From the NCBI GenBank assembly GCA_958510825.1, contig OY294049.1, positions 27,238,986-27,302,985 of the forward strand: a stretch of DNA of 64,000 bases, read 5' to 3'. The stretch comes from Brachypterus glaber (Eukaryota; Arthropoda; Insecta; Coleoptera; Kateretidae). The position numbers and the translations under genes are program-made. The first letter of the stretch is position 1. Each line of letters begins with the position of its first letter. This document shows, piece after piece, positions 1 through 12,189 of this stretch. Under the pieces are notes generated by a model that searched no databases, was not told the origin of the DNA, and worked only from the letters and a program-made list of their open reading frames with translations.

Positions 1-95
1 TGGAAGACAGACTAACGCTGAAATCCAGTCACTATCCGGAGACGAGTCTTTAAACGTAAGTTAGTTTGGTTAAAAAAAAAAAAAAAATAAATAAA

Positions 96-1238
96 ATGCA
101 GCACCTAAAAACCTTCTTACACTGGAATTTACGTTCTGTACATGTAAATGGAGACCACCTAACACAATTAATTAAAGAATACAAACCGGATATCATAGCA
201 CTAAACGAGACATTCCTAAAGTTTCACCACAATTTTAGAATTTCTGGTTTTACTTGTTACCGCCAAGATAGAGCTGATGGAAAAGGAGGAATTGCTCTAC
301 TTGTAAGAAAAGGAATAAATTACAATGCGATAGATATATCACTAACAAATACACATGAGAGATTTCAAGCCATAGGCATCAGATTACAAAACATGTCTGT
401 TTATTGTGTCTATAATCCACCAGACCTTCCACTACCAGATGAACCTATTAGAAATTTCATAAGCGAATCTGAAGGAGACATATTGATAATGGGTGATTTT
501 AACAGCCAGAACCCACTATGGGGTTCAAGCAACGGTAATCCTAATGGACGCATAGTTGAAAATATTGCTAATGATTTTAATCTGGTTATACTTAACAATG
601 GTCAAAAAACTAGAGTGGTACCTCCACCACTAGTTAGTGCTCCGAATGTTGTCTTGACTACACCGGCCCTAGGACCTATTCTGAACTTTGAAGTCTTAGA
701 GGATCCATCAAACAGTGACCATTACCCAGTACTTGTTACTGATCAAAGAGAACTAGAGCAAAATACTAGTAACATAAATAATACTAGAAGGATGATGGAT
801 CTACAGAAAAACAAAACCGATTGGAATACATACAGACAGTACCTAGAAAACAAAATTATTGACACAAACATCTCTATATCAGAACTGGTTAAACTTATAG
901 AACAGGCAATGTATGTAGCTACTCCTAAGAAAAAAATATATAGCAATAGTCGGGCAGTTCCTTGGTGGAATGAAAGATGTCAAGAAGTGGTAGATAATAG
1001 AAAAGCAGCTTTTAAGAAATTGAAGGAAGAAGCGTCATTGGAAAATTTTTTAGAGGCTAAGAGAGTCGCTGCAGTAACTAAGCGTGCTCTTAGAGAGGAA
1101 AAGAGGAAAGATTTTAGGTCATTTTGTGAATCATTAAACTCTAAGACAAGCATTAGTGAAGTATGGAAAAAAAGTCAAGAGGTTCTCAATTGGCAGAAAA
1201 CCCCCACCCTCAGCTTTCCCAATAGAGTCTATAGCTGA
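96..1238 (+). pseudogene. LINE ORF2, APE-like endonuclease domain and linker (broken)
   Basis: The in-frame ATG at 96 follows an A-rich run and is the first plausible start. The product begins with the hallmark N-terminal endonuclease motif (WNLRSV), then a metal-binding Glu (LNETFLK), the GDFN box (MGDFNSQNPLWGSS) and the catalytic SDH box (NSDHYPVL). The domain makes the target-site nick in target-primed reverse transcription. It is followed by a basic linker (around residues 240-350) typical of the EN-RT junction. The frame is lost near 1200-1238 in a C-rich run; in the shifted frame the protein continues as PIESIAEKMLEHLCPPEAIP and then meets a stop at about 1278. All endonuclease motifs are intact, so the lesion postdates an active copy. 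Confidence 0.85.
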
Positions 1239-1815
1239 AAAAATGCTGGAACACCTATGCCCACCCGAAGCTATTCCATAAACGGAAGATATCAAGTTCG
1301 TAAAGGATAAATCAGCTCCAATATTGCTCCAGGAATTAGAATACGCTCTATATAAGAGGAAAAATACCTCACCAGGAATGGACGGTGTAACATATTCTAT
1401 GTTACAGAAGCTTCCCTTGATAGCTAAACAGACATTAGTGAGCATTTTCAATAAATTTTTAGAAGAAGGAGAGATCCCTGAAAATCTCAAGGACCAACTG
1501 GTAATACCTATACCTAAGCCGGGGAAAAAATTAGATACTGTCAAGGGATATAGGCCCATTGCAATGTCTTCGTGTGTTTTAAAAACTTTGGAAACAATAT
1601 TAAAGTACAGAATAGACAGGCAGCTTGAAAAATCAAAAACCCTGTATGACCTCCAGTTCGGATTTAGAAAAGGAAGAGGTACCCAGGATGCAATAGCATA
1701 TATCGTTGGTAAAGCATATGAAGGATTAACTAAAGGAAAGAATACGGTACTAATAACATTGGATATTGAATCAGCATACGACAAAGTTCCCTTAAAGAAA
1801 TCTTAATAAAAATTA
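1239..1815 (+). pseudogene. LINE ORF2, N-terminal half of reverse transcriptase
   Basis: This continues the preceding endonuclease ORF after a frame break and a stop codon. It shows the RT fingers motifs in order: SPGMDGVTYSML, then LVIPIPKPGKK, GYRPIAMSSC, LQFGFRKGRGTQDAI, and motif A with the catalytic Asp (LDIESAYDKVPL). The frame is lost at about 1796, right after motif A; in another frame a few more plausible residues follow. Motif B and the sequence before motif C are missing and resume only in degraded form at 3559. The domain polymerises cDNA on nicked target DNA in active relatives; this copy cannot. Confidence 0.85.
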
Positions 1816-3541
1816 CTAAATTCAGAAATCATTCGACTTAAATGTATAAAGAAAACATGAAGTTCAGCAAGCACCAAGAAATGTATGTAAACAACAATCA
1901 TTTCTTGCAGTGTATAAAAGTCATGCTTAAATTAGAAATCATTTAATCAAAAGTATGATATTTAATAATTAATAAATGAGATTAAATGTTTTAAAAAAAA
2001 TAAGTACCTAAAAATGAACAAAAGCCAGAAGGGCATATAGTATTAATCAATACTATATCAGATCTGATAAAGTTTACAGTTATAAGAATATTGAAATAAA
2101 AGAATTTAAAAATATGAAATATTGCTTTCAAAAGTTTTCAGAATGAGTACTTAGCTGGTTTCTGCAAAATCCATGAGGTATGAATTCCATCGTCTCCATC
2201 TGTGCAAGTCTCCCCTATGCTGATGAATTCATTTCTCAAATGAAAGAAAAAAAAATATAGGCTGTCCCATCTACTTTGGAAAAATTATCTTCCAGGATAA
2301 AATGTACGATTGAAAATGTTGTCCGGGATTAAATATGCTTTTGAAAATTATGTCCAATATAAAATTGTCTGCTAGACGGTCATATAGAATTTATCTATGC
2401 CGAAAAATACAGAACCATGTTCCAACAGAACATCACTCCATGCGGAGAACTTGTATATCAAATATACCAAAATAAACTTCAACTTAAATTAATGTAATTC
2501 CATATTAATGGTATAGAAATGGTAATTAATTAATGGTCTAGTGATTGTGCTTAATTAATGGTGCTAAAACAATAATTATATCTCAGAAATATTCTAAGAA
2601 ACAGAAAAATTTAACTTACGTCTCATTCTAAGTCTTCGATGTCCATCGAAACGTTATAAATGCGTAATTGTATAAAATATCAGTTATAATATCTTCCGCA
2701 TTGTTTAAATATTCATTTTCACTAACTTTAAATAAAAATACATGAAGGATTACTTCGATGATTACAGAAAATAAACACTCGTCAAAATGAGACCACCATT
2801 GTACAGAGTTCATCAAGAAAGAGCGAAAATCGACCTTATCAACCGGTATGAACCCTTCAGGTAAATAAAATTCTATTTCTGAACTATTAGCGACATCTAT
2901 GCAAGTCATTATCAACTACAGTTTTACCGTATAGAATTCCTAATAAAGGTAACTGAAACGACACCAAAAATAATAACTAATTAAAAGAATGTTTCCTAAT
3001 AAATCCGTATTAGTGATATTTAACCTCAAAATATTACTCTAAGAAACAAATATAAACAATACTTATTGTTTATCAGCAAAACTAATAAAAATACGAACAG
3101 AATACTCAGTGTCCTGTGAACTAAGTATAAACAAAATACTGAATCTAAGTGAGCAGTTCCAGCAAACTATTTTCAACAAATTCTGGATTATCCCGAAGGG
3201 ATAATCATACGAAACTTTCCAGGAGAGACAGGCTACAGGTGAAAGCCAGTGAAATCCAACCCTCAATAGACTCTGAAACATATAAAAACCAGGTAAGTCC
3301 ATAGACAAATGCACTATAGAGAAATAAGTCATATGATTCTTTATTATTAAAAATCATATTCTAATTATGTTTTCTTTATGTTATTTTCAGGTAGAACTAT
3401 GGAATAGAGACTCATATGGTTAGAATTCAGTTCCTGCTACAAAATAGTCCCAGATACAAAATAGTTCTGTACGTACGTAACTATTTATATACAAAATAAA
3501 CATAAATTATAACGTAAGTAAACGAATAGTTTAATTAACCC
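1816..3541. other. Foreign 1.7-kb segment replacing the RT palm; coding-like minus-strand pieces
   Basis: This stretch lies between RT motif A and a relic of motif C and has no LINE homology that I can see. On the minus strand, three pieces look protein-coding. One ORF starts at an ATG at 3357 (MIFNNKESYDLFLYSAFVYG, hydrophobic) and runs 50 codons to a stop; the same frame continues to about 3150. A second ORF spans 2915-2628 (contains VDKVDFRSFLMNSVQWWSHF). A third ends at a stop at 2127 (contains EFISIGETCTDGDDGIHTSW). A consensus donor (GAC|GTAAGT) lies at 2611 and a pyrimidine tract plus AG at about 2233. I recognise no family. It may be an inserted gene fragment or chance open frames. 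Confidence 0.4.
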
Positions 3542-3549
3542 TTGCTATA

Positions 3550-5296
3550 TTACAAAGTGACGATTTATGTCGTTACAATAAATGATATAATAAATGCGAT
3601 TAATGTTACTCTTGCAAGAATATCTAGATGGTTAGATAATAGTGGACTTAGCCTTTCCATTAATAAATCGGCTGCACTTCTTTTTAGGAAGACTCGAAGA
3701 TTACCAAGAGATATGGGTGAAATAAAAATTGGCGAACATATAATACCTTTAAGCAATTCAGTTAAGTATTTGGGAGTAACTATCAATAGTACCTTGAACT
3801 GGACAGAACAAATAGATCTATCGTGTAAGAAGGCTAAACAGGGCATCAATCTGATTAAATCATTATGTGGCAGAAAATGGGGCTCAGACCAGCATACATT
3901 AATGTTGTTATACAAGGCTCTGGTGAGACCACACCTTGATTACGGTAGCATTTTCTATTTCAGAGCTCCTAAGAGGAAAATGGAACAATTAGAGACTGTG
4001 CAGCACCTTGCATTACGGGTTTGTACGGGATTGCTCTCAAGTACCCCGATCAATGTTCTATTGGCAGAAACGGGCGAAACAACCCTACTCAGAAGACGGA
4101 CTTTTTTGGCCACAAAGTTTATAGGGAAATATTTTGCACTGGAAAATACTGAGCTTATGAGTACCCTAATTAACTTGTATGCAACATTTAATGCCGAGGA
4201 GCTACCATATTGGAGAAGAAAAACTACCCCCCCGCTTATTGCAGCTATTGAAAATTATCTTCAGTACAAAACGATAATTAGAAATGAAGACACTTTTCCT
4301 TTGTTTAAATTTCCCAACGAAACCACAACTTTTAGTCGTAACATTATCATTGCGCCGTTCAACAAAAATTGTGATAATAATGTAGCATTTAGAGAATACT
4401 TACACACCAAGTGGAATATGTTTACCAAGGTTTACACGGATGCGTCAAAAACTACGGAGGGCCATACAGCAATAGGAATATACATACCTGTCCCTGAAGG
4501 TAATATTGAGATCTCAGAAAGAGTGAATAGCTATCTAACCATATGCTCAGCGGAAACTTTAGCCATACTTACAGCGTTAAAACAGGTAGGCCAAATGATG
4601 GGAGAAAAATTTGTCTTCTTTGTAGATTCGAAGGCCGCTTTATACAGAGTATGCTCTCCTGTCACATCATATAAAACAGATAGAATAACTTTGGAAGCAA
4701 AGGAGGAAATAGTAAAGTTGGAGGAACAAGGAAAGAAAATAATCTTCTGTTGGGTACCGAGCCACACCTTTATTGAGGGAAATGATAAAGCGGATAGTTT
4801 AGCAGCAGCAGGAACCACGAAACAAAATAATAGAGCTAGAGAAACTAAGGTATCATGGTTAGAGTTGGAACAAAAATGGAAGAAGCATGAAGAATCAGAA
4901 TGGAAGAATGAATGGACACGTACCTTTGAAAATAAAGGAGCATTTTTTAGAGCACATAGTCAAACGTTCAAACATAAACCATGGTATTGGAATATGAACT
5001 TAGAAAGAAGACATGTTACCACCATGCTACGACTTAGAAGCGGACATTGCCTCACCAGAGCACATTTACATCGACAGAACAGACAAGAATCCCCTTATTG
5101 TGACTGTGGTGAAGTGGAAACTATAGAGCACATTTTAATGGAGTGTGATATTTATGAAGCGCAAAGAGATGATTTGTTCAGGCAGATGGCCACGGTTATA
5201 GACTTTCCTTTAAATCTACAAACCCTGCTTTCTAAACCATCCGAAGTAGTTCACGCTGTAGCCAACTTCCTAGATAGCATTCAAAAAAAAATGTAA
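3550..5296 (+). pseudogene. LINE ORF2, RT thumb, RNase H and C-terminal Cys/His motif
   Basis: The open frame begins without ATG because it is the interior of the RT. At 3559-3564 GACGAT is the Asp-Asp of the YADD box; one extra base (A at 3567) separates it from the downstream frame VVTINDIINAINV, so motif C itself is frameshifted. Next come the thumb motifs (SVKYLGVTINSTLNW; YKALVRPHLDYGSIFY). The RNase H domain starts near 4427 and keeps its four acidic positions: Asp in KVYTDAS, Glu in CSAETLAIL, Asp in FFVDSKAAL, Asp in EGNDKADSLA, plus WVPSH. The C-terminus has a gag-like C-x-C...H...C motif (YCDCGEVETIEHILMEC). RNase H removes the RNA template in active elements. The downstream domains are well preserved compared with the lost palm. 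Confidence 0.85.
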
Positions 5297-5529
5297 GTTT
5301 CTATGGCTTATTTCTGTAAAATTAGTCTTGCATAGTTTGCATGTATTTTCTGTGGATTTATCTTTTTCTATGTAGGATTCGCTTTTATACTGTAGTTAGT
5401 CTTTAAGAATCTTTTTAATTTATCCATTGTATCCCTCGTTATAGCGCCAACCAAAAACCACAAGTAGTAAGTGGCGGAAATGCGTAATAGCAACGCCAAT
5501 AAATCAAAGTGAAGAAGAAGAAGAAGAAA

Positions 5530-6172
5530 AGCTATTTTTTTGAGAGTGTTCTATGATAGGTTAGTAATAAAACTAATTATTAGTTTATACAAGTTTTATA
5601 ATCTACATAATCGTAATACTTTTTTTTAAATTAACCTCAAAATAAGATTTCAAATTATAATGGATTATACTTTTTTAGTAAAATGGAATATGCAGTTGTG
5701 TCGTTTGTTGGAAATGATGACGTCAGTGAGATTCCATCCCATGGGATGGATGATGCATCCCAACACAAAAAATGTTTCCCAATTAATTGCAAAAAAGGTA
5801 CCTCTTACCTATAAAAACGGACAGATAACATAAATGGAGAACATTTGAAGTAATTGTGGTATGTTAATCTATATTTATGGGTAAGCCGTTTGCTAAGAAT
5901 TATCAGGTTCTATGTGACGGCTTTGATGAAAAAGAGATATACTTTTTTTATTTATTTATCCTCAAGGAGTTGGGTTCCCTACTGTAAAAGGCTGAGTGTA
6001 CTGGAAGAAAACTAAAACTTGTTCTAAATGTATTTTGCGAGCTAAATCTCCTGCAAAATCTTGTATACAACCCTCGCGAAATTCCCTGAAATCTTAAATA
6101 ATTTAACACGTTGGCTACCATGAGAGTCACCGGCGACTCTCGGTATTTTTTACATTGGTACCACGTGTATCA
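5530..6172. other. AT-rich spacer without a gene
   Basis: No supported coding region. It holds a short perfect hairpin centred at about 6132 (GAGAGTCACCGGCGACTCTC) just before the next palindromic element. Open frames here are short and lack family motifs. Confidence 0.5.
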
Positions 6173-6409
6173 GGGAACGTTCAAGTATTATGTAACGCAA
6201 ATTGTACCAAAATTCATACACTTCATACCCCGGTTCTCGCGTTATTTAAGGCTGTAGAGAGATTTCATATTTTGGCTACCCCCCCAACACACCCTATTAG
6301 AGGGGTAGCCAAAATATGAAATCTCTATAATCTATAATAACGCGAGAGCCGGGGTATGAAGGGTATAAATTTTGGTACAATTTGCGTTACATAATACTTG
6401 AACGTTCCC
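6173..6409. mobile_element. Palindromic MITE with TCA target duplication
   Basis: The two halves are near-perfect reverse complements: GGGAACGTTCAAGTATTATG at the left end returns inverted at the right end, and the arms (about 115 bp each) meet at a short C-rich loop near 6285-6305. The trinucleotide TCA flanks both sides (6170-6172 and 6410-6412). Related termini occur at 28434, 42671 and 59676, each preceded by TTA. A 3-bp TNA duplication is compatible with PIF/Harbinger, but the TIR does not let me name the family. No coding capacity. Confidence 0.8.
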
Positions 6410-6559
6410 TCAGCGGCTACTCTCAGTAGCATAGGTTAACATCATATTGTAACTCTTAACCGACCGATATAAAAGCATCCATATAATAAGTAATATTGGT
6501 GGAAAAGTTGTAAACAAATGTTTTATTAATATCACAGCTACACAATCTAAAGTTGGATC

Positions 6560-6790
6560 TTTGACAGACTCGACTAGTCTGTCTGCCGCTGAATCCGACT
6601 CGGAGTTTAAAAATTGGGTCTCATTTTCAAAATAAACTCAAAAAAACATCCTTTTTGTACTTTTTCGCTAGGTTTTTTAAGGACTTTTTAAAAACTTTTA
6701 AATTTCGACCTCAGATTCGCATTCAGCGGCTCAAAATATATAGGAATTGACTAGTCGAGTGCTTCGGAGATCCATTTTTTTTTGTGTGGC
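6560..6790. repeat. Short palindromic element carrying the recurrent GCTGAATCCGA motif
   Basis: The left part (ACTCGACTAGTC near 6568, then CCGCTGAATCCGACTCGGAG) returns inverted at 6709-6765 (CCTCAGATTCGCATTCAGCG, then GACTAGTCGAGT). The same module layout is found at 13370-13470 and in the much larger foldback at 55848-56720. It is non-coding. Confidence 0.6.
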
Positions 6791-6854
6791 GCTGTATTTA
6801 TTTTATTCTTAGAGATTTTGAATGAATTTTTTTTTGTGTAATTTACGCAAAAAC

Positions 6855-7556
6855 GTATAATATATATATCGTCATCTAAAGGCTCTAACGGTCTAACTCC
6901 AAAACGTCATATTTTTCAGGAGACGTAAAAAACGATTTAAAATTTAATTATAGCAATTTAGAACTTTAAAACTAGCTTGTTCACAGGTAAAAATGTTTGA
7001 AATGTGTTAATGTATTTAAAACTTTTCATTGTTATCTATTTTATATAAATTATTTGAAAATTAAATTTTAACCACAGAATCTAAATTCACTAATGGTCTA
7101 ACTCCAAGGGAAGATAAAAGAGGATACCTATCGTATTATATCGCGTAATATTATTTAAAAAAAATTATATTTTTATATTTAATATATAATATTACTACTA
7201 GGTAGGCATAATATATATACATTATTAATGGCAATAATTATAATTATCATCAACCAGTAAATTAACAAATATTTGAAACGGGATCCCCTGTTGTCGAGAA
7301 ATAGTTTGACATTAGTGACAGTTCTCATTTAATTGTTTTCTCACAATCATATGATGGAGTTAGACACTTAGCGACTTAAAATATTTACATTTTTGCATTT
7401 TTTGAGGCTGATATTGGTTTAATGCAACTTTTTTTTTTTTGAAGTATGTTGGTAATCAGATAATGAAGCAAATTTGATACAAATCTCATTTTTGAAAAAT
7501 TTGGAGTTAGACAACTAGAGCCTTTAGTGGACGATATATACTAAGTATATTATACT
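6855..7556. mobile_element. Non-autonomous TIR element, about 0.7 kb
   Basis: Imperfect terminal inverted repeats of about 50 bp: the left reads ATATCGTCATCTAAAGGCTC followed by TAACGGTCTAACTCC (6867-6900), the right reads GGAGTTAGACAACTAGAGCC followed by TTTAGTGGACGATAT (7503-7538). The interior is AT-rich with further copies of the TCTAACTCC word (about 7097) and no ORF. Family unknown. Confidence 0.65.
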
Positions 7557-7595
7557 TGAAATTGTAAAATGAATTATTTAGTTTTTTTTTATAAT

Positions 7596-7684
7596 TTGCG
7601 AGAAATCTTGCGAAATCCCGCAAAATATTGCAAAATCCCGTAAAATCTTGCCAACTCCCGCGAAATCTTTCCAAATCTTGGGTA
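7596..7684 (+). repeat. Short tandem minisatellite, about 11-12-bp unit
   Basis: The degenerate unit TTGCGAAATCCCG (variants GAAATCTTGCG, AAAATCTTGCC) is repeated about seven times in tandem. Not coding; no flanking duplication recognised. Confidence 0.7.
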
Positions 7685-8338
7685 ATGCAAAATTTGGTGT
7701 ACGTAATTTTAAATATATTTTTTTTTAGAATATGTATTTTATTTTACGTGTAAAAAAAAATGTACAAACAGTTACCTTTTTTAAAATATATTTTATTCAG
7801 AATATGTAATATGTAGTTTTAATTTTTTTGTATGTATACCTGGCAGGATAACCGAGTGTCAGTTTAAGATATATTTTTATTTTTGCAAAATAAACGAAAT
7901 TAAGACTTCGACCGGACCCTGTAGATATCGACTTTAGATTTCGAATAGGTAAGTGGCACAAAAATATGTATTTCATATTGGTGTATCATTTACCTATTCG
8001 AAATTGGGAGTTTATATTTGCCGTTCAACGGGGGTACGGGGGAATTTAACGGACATTATAACATCCATGTTACATATCACCCATATAATTTTATTGTATT
8101 AAGGACCATATGGCAAGGGATAACTTATGATGTATTTGGTATGTTTCTGCTACATATCAACGAGTATAAAAACGACATGGCTGATACCTCTCATCCATAT
8201 TGCAAAAGTTATATAACATGTTATGCACCTGGTATGTAGCTGATATGTTACATGTTATGTACCTGATACATAATTTGAGGCGGAATTGTTAAAGTCCAAG
8301 GACTGTACATGTACCTGCCATGAATTTGTGCGGACTGG
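7685..8338. other. Non-coding spacer with small internal duplications
   Basis: It holds two diverged copies of an AT-rich block containing AGAATATGTA (about 7725 and 7795) and a short inverted pair, TTCGAATAGGTAAGTGGCAC (7937) against ACCTATTCGAAATTGG (7990). The open frame at 8018-8239 has no family motif and consists of repeated ACATATCA-like words, so I do not call it a gene. Confidence 0.5.
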
Positions 8339-8481
8339 GTTAATTAAGCATACTATCCCATACAAGTCCAGGACTTGTATAAGCTAGTAGTAAAGGGAAC
8401 CACTTATACTGACTTTCGAACCAGTTTTTATGGGGAGTGTCCGCTTCACTTAGGCCTTCGCCAAATTTCAATTATTAATTA
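8339..8481 (-). mobile_element. Truncated tRNA-derived SINE (body only)
   Basis: It matches the body of the complete SINEs at 14745-15008 and 25470-25734 (GTCCAGGACTTGT, ACTGACTTTCGAACCAG, CGCCAAATTTCAATTATTAA) in minus orientation. The tRNA-like head is missing and the CAAA tail has decayed. It is the oldest-looking of the three copies. Confidence 0.75.
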
Positions 8482-10612
8482 CAGCTTGAGATAATGAGCA
8501 TTAGGGTGCCCAGATCCTACGGAATTGTTTGGGTCCCACCCCTCAACGTTGTTCCTTTTATTTTGTGAAGGGTTGTTATTTATTATAAGGATATAAAAAA
8601 CTTTGATATTGGGCGTTTATGGAACAAAAAAGTGTTTCTGGATAATAAAGGAATATTCTCAATTTTTATGCCCCTCTAAAAAAATAAAACGAATTTTTTT
8701 TATGGGGTAAAAATGCTAAAAATTGACAAATGAGGTTAATAGAGGCTAGAAAAAAGTACACTTAGAATTTTTTCCAAAAAATAATTAAATATTTCAATAA
8801 AAGTTAAAAAAATGCATTAAATAGCAATAAAATATCAATTTTGTAGCAAATAAATAAAAAATGTTTTTAAAATACCTTGTAGTATGTTATATTATTAATA
8901 AAACACATTATATAATTTTTTTTTCAAAAAAAGTGTGGACATTTATTTTTAAAAATCTGAAAAAAAAATCGAAACACCTAGTTATAAAAATAAACACATT
9001 TCAAAGCAATTTGTACATATTATTATGCTTTTTGGCCAAATATCTTCTTTTTTATCGAAATAAAGTGATATATATATTTTACATTTTATGGGATTTGTGA
9101 TTTTTTTCAACATCCTGTTCTTTTTCTTAAAAAAATAAATATGGGGCGGTACTTATTAATGAATTTCTAAAAAAAATGACCCATAAGAAAACATTCTAAG
9201 TAACCTTTTTTGTAGCATAAATAAGCTTCTTTTTGTAGCATAAATAAGCTTCATACGTCAATTTTTACAATGTTTTTACATTTGGGAAAATGCAGTATAC
9301 CATTTTCTGTGAATAATATATAATGGATTGCGTAGCATTACATATCTTCACGGCTTTTTTATTTTAACCAGTGGTATTTGTTGTTGTTGACCTAAAGTAG
9401 GACTGTTATTAATTATATTTTTTAAATGTTTTGGTCAATACTTTGAGTATACTCGTCCTCTATTACTAGTAATAGAGGGCGAGACACCCTATTTTTCGAT
9501 TTTTTAAAATTTGTTAAAAATAATATCACCAATCGATTTAGAATAACATTTTATGTACTAGATGCAAAAAAAAAATTAAATGGCGTTTATCGTTTATCAG
9601 CTAGAAGAATTTTTCTGAGGACAGACCCCAGAAAACCAGCTTGAGAGTCTAGTATATAGCATCCTTAACTTGCTTTCATATAGCAAGAAAAATGGAAGAA
9701 ATTATAGAGAAGTTCAAAATATTTCTCAAAAGTTGGATAAAAAATGGAAGCTATAATTGTACGTCTAAAAGCACTCATAATTATATCGAAATATGTATGC
9801 TATTTTATGTTAAATACTAGTTGTTATTATTATAAGTTTCATTTTTAATACAAAATGCTCCCTAGTTTTAGAGGGTTAATTAATAAACTATTTTAGGTCG
9901 TAAATATACGCCTTAATTTGATAAAATTTAGAACGACCTAACAATGACCAACTTTATGTCGAAAATATATAGTCTATTGGGTTAATTGAGAACGTGCTAT
10001 AAATGAACTATTTTAGGTCCAAAATATACTGCTTGTATCGTCTCAATTTAGCTCGCTAATAATGCTTATATTTTTCGCACTTAATGCAAATAAATATTTC
10101 AAAATAGTACTTATTTTGTTTTTTGTTTCTTAACAGACGTTTAGTATTACTAATGTTTTCAGAATGGATGCACGCCGCTTTGCAAATTTGCGAATTGTAA
10201 ATTCCTTTCAGGTCTTTCAAAAATCGTCGAAAATTTTTTTTTTGATTATATAGCTTCTTTAAGAACTAAAGAAGCACAGAAAAAAAAGTAAAAGTGGCCT
10301 TAGTGAATGCAGTGTAGTTTTAGAAGAATATAGCAGTGGTAGAAGAGAGTTGTTGTGGTGAAAGCAGAAGTAGTGAAATAGTGAATAATAGTGAAAATGA
10401 TAGTTAAAATGATATATAAAATTTTGGTAAATAAGAGTGAAAGCGAAAGTAATGGCAGTGAGGAAGAACATAAATGTGAAAATTTAAAATTTCATCAAAA
10501 AAAGTTTGTTGTGATACAAGTCTGAACCACAAACAAATATAACTATTCTTATCATCCTGTTTAAAAGATTAGATCAAAAATATACTGCTAAACTAAGTAG
10601 AAAACAGGATGA
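8482..10612. other. AT-rich DNA without a supported gene
   Basis: Contents: a tandem 22-bp duplication at 9209-9255 (TTTTTGTAGCATAAATAAGC), a perfect hairpin at 9450-9475 (CCTCTATTACTAGTAATAGA), and repeated words of the type CTATTTTAGGTC plus AAATATAC near 9890, 10005 and 10570. Similar words occur at 13130-13270, on the other side of the mariner-like insertion, so that element probably landed in an older repeat. A short stretch with coding-like Ser/Glu-rich frames at 10260-10500 is broken by many stops. Confidence 0.5.
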
Positions 10613-10909
10613 TACAGCCTGTTCCAGAACTCGCGTACCGAAATCTGAGGGTATATTAAAAACCCTCTGGAAAATATGAAAAAAATTAAAAAAAAATCCA
10701 TCTTCAATACTAATTAAAAAGGAAGCTATTTAATCTGACCAATCCTGTTGCTGATGTTAAATTACCTAAAAATTAGTTTTTCCCTACTTATTAGTAACTA
10801 TGGTTGCATTTTAATGGTTGACTCGTGCATTGTTTAAGACTTTCAACTTTAGAATCTTTTTAGGTTATTATATTTTGACAAAACCGACAGAGGCTATCAA
10901 ATATTCTAT

Positions 10910-12189
10910 CATATAAGAAATACACTATAAGAGAAAGTCAAATGATAGAGATAGAAAACTATTGTACCGCCATTAGCGGTTGTTTTTTAAAATTCACTAA
11001 ATTCACGGTCAACGACAGCCGATAATACAGATAACCTACGGAAGTCGGTAATAAAGATTACTATTGCTTTCCCAAATCAATTTTGTAAAAATGGGGAAAA
11101 GCTCTGTATTTTTATTTAAAACTTTAAGTTTATTCACCAAAAGATAAAACAAATTTTTAAAGTCTAACAAGTGGGTTATCTAACCCGCACATTAATTAAA
11201 AATAACAATATATGAATCGAAATTTTAATTAAATGTAAAATTTGTTAAAATTTAAAAATATGAAATTTTATCTTTTGCTAAATAAACCTATATAATTAAA
11301 AAAAAAAACACTTGGCTCTGATTTTTATATATTTTATTTTAAACGTAAATAGGAAATTAAAACAATTATGTCGTACTTTTAACAGTTAACTTTTTATTAT
11401 AAATAAATATATATGAGGAGTAAACATTTGCCTTCATATATAATTGAGTGTCATACACAATATACTGCCTAAGGGCAGAGCACATTTGCAAAGTTTTTAT
11501 AATTAGTATTCCTACATTTAACAGATAAACAATATGAATCAGTTAAACCGATAAGCTTCTCTGGCCCGGGGCTATCCCAGCCCTAAACAGCTGTTTAAGG
11601 CTAGCTCAGTCAAACTGATAAGCTCTTTTCGATAGGGGCCATCCCTGCCCTAAACATATTAGTAAAAATGGTAAGAAGCTTTTTAGGGCATTTGTCCCAG
11701 CCCTAAACAGCTCAGTCAAATCAATAAGTTTTTTTGTGTAGCGGCTGTCCCTGCCCTAAATAGCTCAGTCAAAATAATAAGAAGCTTTTCAAGACAGGGT
11801 CAGTCCCTGCCTTTAGTCATTTTATTTAACTTGGCACTATTAATGTTTTTGACCCACACATTAAATAAGTTTGCATCACTAGGAAAACGGTGACGTTTAC
11901 TTAACTGATCCTTGCAAAACGGTACAATACACATTTTGTATTAGACATCACAATAAAAGTTCGGTATAAAAACACAATAAATTGCAAATCACGAGTAAAA
12001 TTTCACGAGTAAAATTTCAATTGTTTTGACAGATATACCACCCCTCACCCCACTCCCACAAAACAATCAAGTTCATATACAGCTGGCGCCATCGCTCAGT
12101 CGTACCTAAAAGCCAAAACACAGGTTCGGGTCCTGAATACTTTTCACGGTCACGTATTTGACTTTCTCTTATAGTGTATTTCTTATATG
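10910..12189. mobile_element. Nested P-like non-autonomous element with 8-bp TSD
   Basis: Perfect TIRs of 34 bp begin CATATAAGAAATACACTATA at 10910 and end at 12189. Both sides are flanked by the 8-bp direct repeat TATTCTAT (10902-10909 and 12190-12197), a clear target-site duplication. An 8-bp TSD fits hAT or P; the terminal CAT and lack of a CAG-type hAT end make a P-like origin more likely, which is inference. The 1.2-kb interior has no transposase. It holds a tandem array (11536-11832) and a second diverged inverted pair of AAGATAAAA words (about 11140 and 11270). Confidence 0.8.
11536..11832 (+). repeat. Tandem repeat inside the P-like element
   Basis: About five diverged units of 60-80 bp, each with CCCTAAACAGCTCAGTCAAA or a variant followed by ATAAGCTTTT and a G/C-rich GGGCTGTCCCTGCC block. 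Such subterminal or internal arrays often bind transposase in non-autonomous elements; that role is inferred only. Confidence 0.7.

Larger units (their letters stand above)
1..5529 (+). mobile_element. Degenerate I/R1-group non-LTR retrotransposon, interrupted, 5' end outside window
   Basis: The element encodes, in order, an APE-type endonuclease, the first half of a reverse transcriptase, the end of the RT palm and thumb, an RNase H domain and a C-terminal Cys/His motif. RNase H on an APE-type LINE is typical of the I, R1/LOA and related clades. Any ORF1 would lie upstream of base 1. The coding parts carry at least three frame breaks and a stop, and 1.7 kb of unrelated sequence (about 1816-3541) replaces roughly 100 residues of the RT palm. 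The 3' UTR runs from 5297 and ends in a (GAA)n tail at 5511-5529, a common 3' tail type in this group. The clade assignment is by motif order only. Confidence 0.85.

Noticed and set aside
8018..8239. 73-codon open frame
   Set aside because: Built of repeated ACATATCA-type words, no family motif and no conserved start or splice context.
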